From contig JABFVP010000514.1 in the NCBI GenBank assembly GCA_013362725.1, forward strand, positions 1 through 13,204: a stretch of 13,204 bases of DNA, given 5' to 3'. Positions 1-6,141 of the stretch are shown one piece after another. This DNA is from Cupriavidus sp. (GTDB taxonomy: Bacteria > Pseudomonadota > Gammaproteobacteria > Burkholderiales > Burkholderiaceae). The notes under the pieces were generated by a model. The model was not told the origin of the DNA and did not search any database. It saw only the letters and a list, made by a program, of their open reading frames with translations. A program made the translations under genes and the position numbers. Each line of letters starts with the position of its first letter. Position 1 is the stretch's first letter.

Positions 1-800
1 ATGGTCTCGACCAGTTCGGCGTCCGACACCGTGGCGATGTCCGTCACCAGCTCGCGGATCACGGCGAAGGTGTGGTTGCCCAGGTACGGCGTCTGCGCGC
101 CGTCGGCAATGGTGCGCGGGGTCTCGATGCGGACGATCTCGCCGCTGCGCAGGCTGCGCTGGCCGTCGTTGCCAGCCTCCGGCTCGACGCCGTACACCGC
201 GCAGCCTGGCGACATCGCCTGCGCCGCAACCGCGCAGCCCGACAGCAGCCCGCCGCCGCCCAGGCACACCACCAGCATGTCCAGCGGGCCGGTCTCCTCG
301 AACAGTTCCTTGGCCGCCGTGCCCTGCCCGGCCATCACGTGCGGGTGGTCGTAGGGCGGGATCAGGGTCATGCCGCGCTCGCCGGCGATGCGCCGGCCCA
401 GGGCCTCGCGGTCGTCGCGATAGCGGTCGTACAGCACCACCTCGGCGCCATAGCCGCGCGTGGCCTCGATCTTGATCGCGGGAGCGTCCTGCGGCATCAC
501 GATCACCGCCTGCACGCCCAGCAGGCGCGCCGACAGCGCGATCGCCTGCGCGTGGTTGCCGGAAGAGAACGCCAGCACGCCGCCCGCCTTCTGCTGCGGC
601 GTGAACTGGGCAATGGCGTTGTAGGCGCCGCGGAACTTGAAGGCGCCGATGCGCTGGAAGTTCTCGCACTTGAAGTACAGCTGCGCCCCGGTGGCCGCGT
701 CGGCGGTGGCGGAGGTCAGCACCGGGGTGCGGTGCGCGGCCGCGCGGATGCGTTCGTGCGCGGCGGCAACGTCGTCGAAGGAGATCGGCAGGGCGGTCAT
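1..800 (-). CDS. PLP-dependent threonine/serine-type dehydratase, 3' end outside window
   Basis: Probable fold-type II PLP ammonia-lyase acting on threonine, serine or 3-hydroxyaspartate in the cytoplasm. Seen: 266 codons from the ATG at 800 to the left edge, against roughly 310-330 residues for short single-domain members of the family. The PLP-lysine motif is GAFKFRGA with Lys55. The substrate loop SSGNHAQA is near residues 82-89. A tetraglycine phosphate-binding loop, CLGGGGLLSG, is near residue 170. No C-terminal ACT domain can be judged because that end is missing. The start has no clear Shine-Dalgarno sequence, but the family alignment begins here. It lies 119 bp downstream of the chemoreceptor gene on the same strand. 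The exact substrate (IlvA/TdcB-like, serine racemase-like or threo-3-hydroxyaspartate ammonia-lyase) cannot be decided from sequence. Confidence is high for the fold and low for the substrate. Confidence 0.9.
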   Translation of the reverse strand, partial: MTALPISFDDVAAAHERIRAAAHRTPVLTSATADAATGAQLYFKCENFQRIGAFKFRGAYNAIAQFTPQQKAGGVLAFSSGNHAQAIALSARLLGVQAVIVMPQDAPAIKIEATRGYGAEVVLYDRYRDDREALGRRIAGERGMTLIPPYDHPHVMAGQGTAAKELFEETGPLDMLVVCLGGGGLLSGCAVAAQAMSPGCAVYGVEPEAGNDGQRSLRSGEIVRIETPRTIADGAQTPYLGNHTFAVIRELVTDIATVSDAELVET

Positions 801-885
801 GGCGGTGGCGATGGAAGGGAAGTGGGACAGGCAAGTCTACCCGCCCCGCGCCGCCGATGCATCCGCCGGTTTGCTCCCCGGCTTG

Positions 886-909
886 CTCCCCTCTCCCGGA
901 GGAGGGGAG
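886..909 (-). terminator. Terminator-like hairpin after the chemoreceptor gene
   Basis: CTCCCCTC (886-893) pairs with GAGGGGAG (902-909), a perfect 8-bp stem around an 8-base loop, 11 bases past the chemoreceptor stop. No T-run follows on the minus strand, so it is not a textbook intrinsic terminator. It could instead be a dispersed intergenic hairpin repeat of the CTCCCCTCTCCC type. Confidence 0.4.
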
Positions 910-919
910 TACGACGGCG

Positions 920-2548
920 CTACGCCGTTGCCATCGCAACCACCGCACGCTGTGCCAAACCGGGCGCCCCGACACGTCCACCACCCTCACCAGGCAGGCG
1001 GAAGAACGCCACCACCTCGCTTAGTTCGCGGCCCTGCTCTTCCAGCGCGCGCGAGGCATTGGCCGCCTCGCTCACCAGCGACGCGTTCTGCTGCGTGACC
1101 TGGTCGATCTGCACGATGGCCTGGTTGACCTGCTCGATGCCGCGGGTCTGCTCGGCCGACGCCGTCGCGATCTCCTCGACAATGCCGGTCACGCGCGCCA
1201 CTGCCTGGGTCACCTCGGCCATGGTCTGGCCGGCCTCGCTGGCCAGCGACGAACCATCCTGCACCTGCCGTCCCGAGGCCTCGATCAGGTCCTTGATCTC
1301 CTTGGCCGCGCTGGAGGAGCGCTGGGCCAGCCCGCGCACCTCGCTCGCCACCACGGCAAAGCCGCGGCCCTGCTCGCCGGCACGCGCCGCTTCCACCGCG
1401 GCGTTCAGCGCCAGGATATTGGTCTGGAACGCAATGCCCTCGATGATGCCGGTGATCTCCGCGATCTTGCTCGAGCTGGCGCTGATGTCCTGCATCGTGC
1501 CGACCACGCGCTGCACCGTGGTGCTGCCGCGTTGCGCCACGTCGGCGGCGCTGCGCGCGAGTTCGCTGGCCTGGCGCGCGTTCTCGGTGTTCTGGCGCAC
1601 GGTCTCGGTCAGCTCCTCCATGCTGGCCGCGGTCTGCTCCAGCGAGGCCGCCTGCTCCTCGGTGCGGCTGCTCAGGTCGGCATTGCCGCGGGCGATCTCG
1701 CTGGTGCTGATGGCGATATTGCCGCTGCTGGCGCGCACGCGGGTGACGGTGCCGGTCAGGCGCTCGTTCATGTCGCGCAATGCCGCCAGCAACCGCCCGG
1801 TCTCGTCATGGCGGTCCACTTCGATGCGCGCGCCCAGGTCGCCGCCGGCAACGGTGCCGGCCACCTCCACGGCTCGCTGGATCGGTCGCGTGATGGCACG
1901 CGTGACCAGCACGCCGCCGGCCAGCGCAATGACTGCGGACACCAGCGAGATCAGCACCAGCAGGTTGCGCTGGCGCTCGTAGTCCGCCTCGAGCCTGCGC
2001 TCCATTTCCTGCTGGCGGCTCCTGGTGAACTCGGCGTAGGCATCGGTCGACTTGATCAGCGCCGCCAGCAAAGGACGGCCTTGCTTGTCGATCCGGCCGA
2101 TGGCTTCCTCGATCCTGCGCTCGACCGCCAGCCCGACAATGCCGGTGGCAACCGGGCCATACTGCGCCTCGACCTTTGCAACCGCCTCCACCAGCTTGCG
2201 CGCCTCATCGCTGACGCCGGGCTGGCGCACCATGTCGCTGAGCCGCGCCAGCCGGGTCTGCACGTCTTCATGCGCGCGCAGGGCGTCGGCCTTCTCGCGC
2301 TCCAGCTCGGCGGCGTCCGTCACCAGCACCAGGTTGCGCGCCGCGATGGCACGCCGATCGACCGCGTTGCGCACCTGCGCCGCCATTTCGGCCCGGGCAT
2401 TCAACCCGTTCAGGTAGTCATTGAAACCCGCCGTCGCATCGCCAAGCGCATGCAGCGAATACGCCGACACCACCAGCACCACGCCCGCCAGCGTGCCGAA
2501 CCCGGCCAGCAGCCGCGTGCGGATAGACAGACTCCTGAAAACACTCAT
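920..2548 (-). CDS. Methyl-accepting chemotaxis protein (Tsr-like, 4HB sensor)
   Basis: Membrane chemoreceptor that signals through CheW/CheA to the flagellar motor. Seen in 542 residues: first membrane helix about 13-31; a mostly helical periplasmic domain about 32-194, consistent with a four-helix-bundle (4HB) sensor; second helix about 195-216; HAMP about 217-270; then a long coiled-coil signalling domain. The hairpin tip includes FQTNILALNAAVEAARAGEQ (374-393). The methylation-type helix includes EEQAASLEQTAASMEEL (297-313). There is no NWETF-like C-terminal CheR tether; the tail is a short Gly/Ala-rich stretch after FFRLPG. The ATG at 2548 was chosen because AAGGGGAG precedes it and the membrane helix follows directly; an open extension of 51 codons upstream lacks family similarity. 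The ligand is unknown. The Bug protein and catB upstream suggest an organic acid, but this is inference. Confidence 0.96.
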   Translation of the reverse strand: MSVFRSLSIRTRLLAGFGTLAGVVLVVSAYSLHALGDATAGFNDYLNGLNARAEMAAQVRNAVDRRAIAARNLVLVTDAAELEREKADALRAHEDVQTRLARLSDMVRQPGVSDEARKLVEAVAKVEAQYGPVATGIVGLAVERRIEEAIGRIDKQGRPLLAALIKSTDAYAEFTRSRQQEMERRLEADYERQRNLLVLISLVSAVIALAGGVLVTRAITRPIQRAVEVAGTVAGGDLGARIEVDRHDETGRLLAALRDMNERLTGTVTRVRASSGNIAISTSEIARGNADLSSRTEEQAASLEQTAASMEELTETVRQNTENARQASELARSAADVAQRGSTTVQRVVGTMQDISASSSKIAEITGIIEGIAFQTNILALNAAVEAARAGEQGRGFAVVASEVRGLAQRSSSAAKEIKDLIEASGRQVQDGSSLASEAGQTMAEVTQAVARVTGIVEEIATASAEQTRGIEQVNQAIVQIDQVTQQNASLVSEAANASRALEEQGRELSEVVAFFRLPGEGGGRVGAPGLAQRAVVAMATA

Positions 2549-2611
2549 GATCACTCCCCTTACCGTCCAAGAAGACGTATGCGCTTCCGTTGTTATGGCT
2601 CTAACCCTGTT

Positions 2612-2631
2612 GCATGCCGATTGCGGCATGC
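2612..2631. repeat. Inverted repeat in the chemoreceptor upstream region
   Basis: GCATGCCG and CGGCATGC form a perfect 8-bp stem around the tetraloop ATTG. It lies 64 bases upstream of the chemoreceptor ATG. It could be an operator, an mRNA leader hairpin or the end of the Bug transcript. Confidence 0.5.
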
Positions 2632-2738
2632 CACTGCGCGCCCGTTCCTGCCGGTCGGCACGGTATGCGGCACCGCCAGGGCGCAGGGCCCTGGCCAGCA
2701 TCCGTGCTCTTTGTTGCGGGGGCTAACGGTAAGGATGG

Positions 2739-2765
2739 GGGGAACTGTTCCCCACGAGAGTGGGG
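2739..2765. repeat. Two overlapping, mutually exclusive hairpins
   Basis: GGGGAA-CTG-TTCCCC (2739-2753) and CCCCAC-GAGA-GTGGGG (2750-2765) are both perfect 6-bp stems sharing the same CCCC block (2750-2753). Only one can form at a time. No T-run follows on either strand. Confidence 0.5.
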
Positions 2766-2932
2766 GGTGCAATTGGCGCGAAGGAGCGCAAAGGTGGCGC
2801 CGCAACTCACACTCCCGCGTCCCGACGGTTGGCGCATCGCGCCGCGCGGCGATAAGGATCAAATGGGAAAGCGGGAGGCGAAGGAAGCGAGGGAGGGGAG
2901 CAAACAGCAGCGGGCTGCGCTTGTTCCCACCC

Positions 2933-3928
2933 TCAATCCGCCCGGATTCCCCGCTGCCGGATCAAGGCGCCCCACTGGTCGGTTTCCTTTGCCAGGTGCT
3001 CGCGCAACCCGGCAGGCGAGCTGCCGATCGGCTCCGCGCCGATCAGCGCCAGCCGCTGCTGCACCGCGGGCTTGCGCAGCGCCTCGAGCATGGCGCGGTT
3101 GAGCGTGTCGATGGCCGTCTGCGGCGTCTTCGCTGGCACGAAGGCGGCGAACCAGGGTGACAGCTCATAACCGGGCAGGCCGGCTTCGGCCACCGTCGGC
3201 ACATTGGGCAGCGCGCTGGAGCGCTTGCTCGTAGTGACCGCGATGGCCGTCAGCTTGCCCGACTCGATATGCGGCCGGGCCGAAGTGATGCTGTCGAACA
3301 TGTAGTCGACCTGCCCGCCCAGCAGGTCGGTCATGGCCGGACCGCTGCCCTTGTAAGGGACGTGGAGCATGTCGACGCCGGCCATCGACGTGAACAGTTC
3401 GCCCGCCAGGTGGATCGAGGTGCCGTTGCCGGCGGAGGCATAGGTGTACTTGCCGGGTGCTGCCCTGGCATGCGCCACCACGTCCTTGACCGTGCTTTCC
3501 TTGCGCCGCGCCTTGTTGGCGACCAGCACGTTAGGCACCACCGCCAGTAGCGACACCGGGGCGAAGTCCCTGACCGGATCGTAGTTCAGGCGGCTGTACA
3601 GCGCGGGGTTCACGGCCATGCCGTTGGCGACGATGATCAGCGTGTAGCCATCGGCGGGGGCACGCGCCACCAGTTCGGCACCGATGTTGCCGCCGGCGCC
3701 CGGACGGTTTTCGACGACGACGGCCTGGCCGAGCGTGCGCGACATCTCTTCGCCAAGCGTGCGGGCAATGTTGTCCATGGCGCCGCCTGCAGGGAACGGC
3801 ACGATCCAGCGGATCGGGTGATCGGGATAGGCCGCATGCGCGGCCGGCGCGGCGAACGACAGGCTCGCCGCCAGGGCCAGTGCCCCGGCGCGGCCGGAGC
3901 TTGCCAGCCGCTGGAATAAGGTCTTCAT
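2933..3928 (-). CDS. TTT-family periplasmic binding protein (Bug), downstream of catB
   Basis: Tctc/Bug extracytoplasmic solute receptor that normally hands a carboxylate to a TctA/TctB membrane pair. Seen: 331 residues with a signal peptide (basic start, hydrophobic 14-27, likely cleavage after AHA at 32). The mature protein starts AYPDHPIRWIVPFPAGG. The family ligand loop GGAMDNIAR carries Asp52; RPGAGGNIGAELVARAPADG and a YKGSGPAMTDLLGGQVDYMFD-like stretch follow. The ATG at 3928 follows GAGAGGGGAGA, and the signal peptide begins there, so an upstream alternative start is unlikely. It lies 63 bp after catB on the same strand, so the two are probably one operon. No TctA or TctB gene is in the window; orphan Bug genes are common in Burkholderiales. 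Ligand by context: a muconate-pathway acid (inference). Confidence 0.94.
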   Translation of the reverse strand: MKTLFQRLASSGRAGALALAASLSFAAPAAHAAYPDHPIRWIVPFPAGGAMDNIARTLGEEMSRTLGQAVVVENRPGAGGNIGAELVARAPADGYTLIIVANGMAVNPALYSRLNYDPVRDFAPVSLLAVVPNVLVANKARRKESTVKDVVAHARAAPGKYTYASAGNGTSIHLAGELFTSMAGVDMLHVPYKGSGPAMTDLLGGQVDYMFDSITSARPHIESGKLTAIAVTTSKRSSALPNVPTVAEAGLPGYELSPWFAAFVPAKTPQTAIDTLNRAMLEALRKPAVQQRLALIGAEPIGSSPAGLREHLAKETDQWGALIRQRGIRAD

Positions 3929-3991
3929 GGTCTCCCCTCTCGCTTGATGCGCCGGCACGCAACGTGCCGGACGCTGGAATGCCTCGCCGGC

Positions 3992-5110
3992 TCAGCGGCG
4001 GCGGTAATGCGCCAGCTTGTCTTCATCCAGCACCAGGGCCAGGCCCGGCCCGGCGGGCAGGTGCAGGCTGAAGTCACGGTATTCGGGGCGCTGCTGCACG
4101 ATGTCGTCCTTGAGCAGGAGCGGACCGAACAGCTCGGTGCCCCAGGCCAGTTGCGGCAGGGTGCAGAAACCGTGCGCCGCGGCGATGGTGCCGACACTGC
4201 CCTCGAGCATGGTGCCGCCATACAGCGCGACGCCGGCCGCATCACCGACCGCCGCGGTGCGCAGCATGCCGAAGATGCCGCCGGCCTTGGCGATCTTCAG
4301 TGCAAACACGTCGGCGCCGCCGATGCGGGCCAGTTCCATCGCATCCTCCGGTCCGCACACCGCTTCATCGGCCATGATCGGCACCACGAAGCGCGCGGCC
4401 AGCCGCGCCAGCGCCATGCGCTGCTCGCGCGGAGTGGGCTGCTCGACCAGGTCGATGCCCGCGGCTTCCAGCATGGCGATGCCGGTGGCGGCGTCGGCTT
4501 CGTTCCAGGCCTGGTTGACGTCGACGGTGACGCGCGCCCGGTCGCCCAGCGCGCGCTTGATCGCGGCCACGTGCGCGACATCGTCGCGCACGCTGCGCCG
4601 CCCGATCTTCAGCTTGAAGGTGTCGTGCCGGCGTTCGGCCAGCAATTGCTCGGCCTCGGCAATGTCGCGCGCGGTGTCGCCGCTGGCGAGGGTCCACAGC
4701 ACCGGCAGCGTCGCGCGCACCGCGCCGCCCAGCAGCGTGGCCAGCGGCACGCCCAGGCGCTTGCCCTGCGCGTCCAGCAAGGCGGTTTCGAGCGCGGACT
4801 TGGCAAAGCGGTTGCCGCGTGCGACCTTGCCCAGGCGCGCCATGGCGGCATGCACGTTGGTGGCGTCCTGGCCGGCCAGCGCCGGGGCCAGGTAGGTGTC
4901 GATGGTCAGCTTGATGCCTTCGGGGCTTTCGTCGCCATAAGACAGCCCGCCGATGGTGGTGGCCTCGCCGAGGCCCTCCACGCCGTCGCTGCAGCGCAGC
5001 CGCACGATCACCAGCGTCTGCTGCTGCATCGTTGCCATGGCCAGCTGGTGCGCCCGGATGGTGGGCAGGTCAACCAGGATGGCTTCCACCGAAGTGATAG
5101 TCGCGGTCAT
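3992..5110 (-). CDS. catB: Muconate cycloisomerase
   Basis: Lactonizes cis,cis-muconate to muconolactone in the catechol branch of the beta-ketoadipate pathway (cytoplasm, Mn/Mg-dependent, enolase superfamily). Seen in 372 residues: catalytic KLK (Lys166, Lys168); metal ligands Asp197, Glu223 and Asp248; second-side Lys272; and Glu326 in TELFGP. Each is one position before the Pseudomonas putida CatB numbering (167/169/198/224/249/273/327). The positions matching CatB Ile54 and Tyr59 are Ile53 and Tyr58, as in muconate enzymes; chloromuconate enzymes tend to differ there. The N-terminal cap segment TTIGGLSYGDESPEG is typical of CatB. It is divergent from a CatR/BenM-like LysR gene and upstream of a Bug gene. 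catC and catA are not adjacent, which is unusual for a degradative cat operon; they may lie elsewhere. Confidence 0.92.
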   Translation of the reverse strand: MTATITSVEAILVDLPTIRAHQLAMATMQQQTLVIVRLRCSDGVEGLGEATTIGGLSYGDESPEGIKLTIDTYLAPALAGQDATNVHAAMARLGKVARGNRFAKSALETALLDAQGKRLGVPLATLLGGAVRATLPVLWTLASGDTARDIAEAEQLLAERRHDTFKLKIGRRSVRDDVAHVAAIKRALGDRARVTVDVNQAWNEADAATGIAMLEAAGIDLVEQPTPREQRMALARLAARFVVPIMADEAVCGPEDAMELARIGGADVFALKIAKAGGIFGMLRTAAVGDAAGVALYGGTMLEGSVGTIAAAHGFCTLPQLAWGTELFGPLLLKDDIVQQRPEYRDFSLHLPAGPGLALVLDEDKLAHYRRR

Positions 5111-5141
5111 ACCTTATCGATGCGATTTGAAGTTGCGGCCA

Positions 5142-5171
5142 AGTATGCGGCTTGACTTTAGCGGTGTCCAA
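5142..5171 (-). promoter_or_regulatory. Candidate catB promoter
   Basis: On the minus strand, TTGGAC (5171-5166) and CATACT (5147-5142) are separated by 18 bases and match the sigma-70 boxes at 4 or more of 6 positions each. This predicts transcription starting near 5135, about 25 bases before the catB ATG. The placement puts the two inverted repeats below at about -64 and -43, which supports it. Confidence 0.5.
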
Positions 5172-5181
5172 GACCGATGAT
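5152..5181 (+). promoter_or_regulatory. Candidate lysR promoter
   Basis: TTGACT (5152-5157) and GATGAT (5176-5181) with an 18-base spacer. The -10 box lies inside the second inverted repeat and the first repeat lies just past the predicted start. Binding of the regulator would therefore block its own promoter, the usual autorepression in this family. Confidence 0.45.
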
Positions 5182-5185
5182 GTCT
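5171..5185. promoter_or_regulatory. Second LysR-type site (AGAC-N7-GTCT)
   Basis: AGAC-CGATGAT-GTCT is a 15-bp inverted repeat with the same N7 spacing as the ATAC-N7-GTAT site. Its centre is 21 bases away from that site, two helical turns. It overlaps the proposed catB -35, which fits the weaker activation site (site 2) of BenM/CatM-type promoters. Confidence 0.55.
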
Positions 5186-5191
5186 CGATCG

Positions 5192-5206
5192 ATACCTTGC
5201 AGGTAT
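5192..5206. promoter_or_regulatory. BenM/CatM-type recognition site (ATAC-N7-GTAT)
   Basis: ATAC-CTTGCAG-GTAT is an exact match to the ATAC-N7-GTAT consensus known for BenM and CatM, and its arms extend to 6 bp (ATACCT/AGGTAT). It is centred about 64 bases before the proposed catB start and ends 14 bases before the lysR ATG. Confidence 0.7.
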
Positions 5207-5220
5207 GGCAAAGGACGCCC

Positions 5221-6135
5221 ATGGAACTCCGTCACCTGCGTTATTTCCAGGTCGTGGCGCAGGAACTGAACGTGACCCGCGCCGCCGAGCGGCTGCATAT
5301 GGCACAGCCGCCGCTGTCGCGCCAGATCCGGCAACTGGAACAAGAGATCGGCGTGGCGCTGTTCGACCGCATCGGACGCGGATTGCGCCTGACCGAAGCG
5401 GGCCGCTTCCTGCTCGATCAGACCACCCAGCTGACGCAGCGCCTGGAAGAAGCGGTCGAGGGCACGCGCCGCATCGGGCGCGGGGAGAAGCGCTGGTTCG
5501 GCATCGGCTTCGTGCCGTCGGTACTGTATGGCGTGCTGCCGGATCTGATCCGCGAATTGCGCGGATCGGACCGCACCACGGATCGCGACACGGATCGCAA
5601 CAGCCAGCAGGTGGAGGTCGGCCTGGCCGAAATGATCACAGTCGAGCAGATCGAGGCGCTCAAGGCCGGGCGCATCGACCTGGGGTTTGGACGCATCGCG
5701 CTGAACGATCCCGCCATCCGCCAGCAGGTGGTCATGGCCGAACCGCTGGTGGCCGCGCTGCCCGCACGCCTGCCGGCACCGCGCAGCAAGACACTGACCC
5801 CGCAGGGGCTGGCAGCGCAGCCGTTCATCCTCTATCCGGCCAGGCCGCGCCCCAGCTACGCCGACCACCTGCTGTCGCTGTTCCGAGCGCAAGGGCTGCA
5901 GCTGCGCGTGGCGCAGGAAGCCAACGAGCTGCAGACCGCGCTGGGGCTGGTTGCCGCCGGCGTCGGCATCACGCTGGTGCCGGCGTCGATCCAGCGCCTG
6001 CACCGCGACGATGTGCGCTACTGCCCGATCGATGCGCCCGGCTTCGTGTCGCCGGTGATCATGAGCTATCGCGAAGGCGATACCTCGCCGTTCCTGGCGC
6101 GCGCGGTGGCGTGGGTCATGCAGCGGCGCGGGTAG
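5221..6135 (+). CDS. LysR-type regulator of catB (CatR/BenM-like)
   Basis: Probable activator of catB responding to muconate, and probable repressor of itself. Seen in 304 residues: MELRHLRYFQVVAQELNVTR opening and a winged helix-turn-helix to about 60 (AAERLHMAQPPLSRQIRQLE), both very close to the BenM/CatM/CatR group. The effector domain has FVPSVLYG (Ser100) and a Thr140 that match the muconate-contacting Ser99 and Thr128 of BenM. DLGFGRIALNDPAIR (153-167) and ALGLVAAGVGI are also family-typical. The ATG at 5221 was chosen because AAAGGAC precedes it and the conserved MELRHLRYF begins there; upstream codons add no conserved sequence. Oddity: about 11 extra residues (roughly 115-128, rich in Asp, Thr and Arg) between the two ligand-contact segments, carrying a 12-bp tandem repeat in the DNA. 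It ends 6 bp from the convergent crotonase gene. Confidence 0.9.
   Translation: MELRHLRYFQVVAQELNVTRAAERLHMAQPPLSRQIRQLEQEIGVALFDRIGRGLRLTEAGRFLLDQTTQLTQRLEEAVEGTRRIGRGEKRWFGIGFVPSVLYGVLPDLIRELRGSDRTTDRDTDRNSQQVEVGLAEMITVEQIEALKAGRIDLGFGRIALNDPAIRQQVVMAEPLVAALPARLPAPRSKTLTPQGLAAQPFILYPARPRPSYADHLLSLFRAQGLQLRVAQEANELQTALGLVAAGVGITLVPASIQRLHRDDVRYCPIDAPGFVSPVIMSYREGDTSPFLARAVAWVMQRRG
5578..5601 (+). repeat. 12-bp tandem duplication inside the lysR gene
   Basis: ACGGATCGCGAC (5578-5589) is followed at once by ACGGATCGCAAC (5590-5601), 11 of 12 bases identical. It encodes TDRD-TDRN-like residues. A related GCGGATCGGACC lies just upstream, at the right arm of the 8-bp inverted repeat GATCCGCG-AATTG-CGCGGATC (5547-5567). 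The repeat explains part of the extra length of this LysR protein. Confidence 0.75.
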
Positions 6136-6141
6136 ACGCCA

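Larger units (their letters stand above)
2549..2932. other. 384-bp gene-free region with several hairpins
   Basis: Lies between the stop of the first Bug gene and the chemoreceptor start, both on the minus strand. Apart from the chemoreceptor ribosome-binding site I see no convincing gene here. Open frames on both strands lack good start signals and recognisable protein families. The region holds a perfect 8-bp-stem hairpin (2612-2631), the 10-bp palindrome CAGGGCCCTG (2684-2693) and two overlapping hairpins (2739-2765). The chemoreceptor promoter must lie here if it is not read from catB, but I could not place it confidently by either a sigma-70 or a sigma-28 pattern. Confidence 0.7.

Noticed and set aside
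72..1982. Very long plus-strand open frame opposite the dehydratase and chemoreceptor genes
   Set aside because: Its translation is Arg/Ala-rich low-complexity sequence with no family motifs, and it crosses two well-supported minus-strand genes. Long antisense frames are expected in GC-rich DNA.
2684..2693. Palindrome CAGGGCCCTG as an operator
   Set aside because: A 10-bp GC palindrome is plausible by chance in DNA of this composition, and nothing else supports a site.
2614..3102. 162-codon plus-strand frame mainly in the 384-bp gap
   Set aside because: It overlaps the 3' end of the Bug gene, has Arg/Pro-rich composition and shows no recognisable motif or good ribosome-binding site.
1532..3160. 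Plus-strand open frame crossing the chemoreceptor, the 384-bp gap and the first Bug gene
   Set aside because: Repetitive His/Gln/Arg-rich translation with no ribosome-binding site or domain. It is a shadow of the real minus-strand genes.
3992..5110. Chloromuconate cycloisomerase instead of CatB
   Set aside because: Ile53 and Tyr58 match the muconate-type pair, and no chlorocatechol genes are nearby.
3944..5155. 403-codon plus-strand frame opposite catB
   Set aside because: catB on the minus strand has every catalytic residue; the antisense frame has low-complexity composition.
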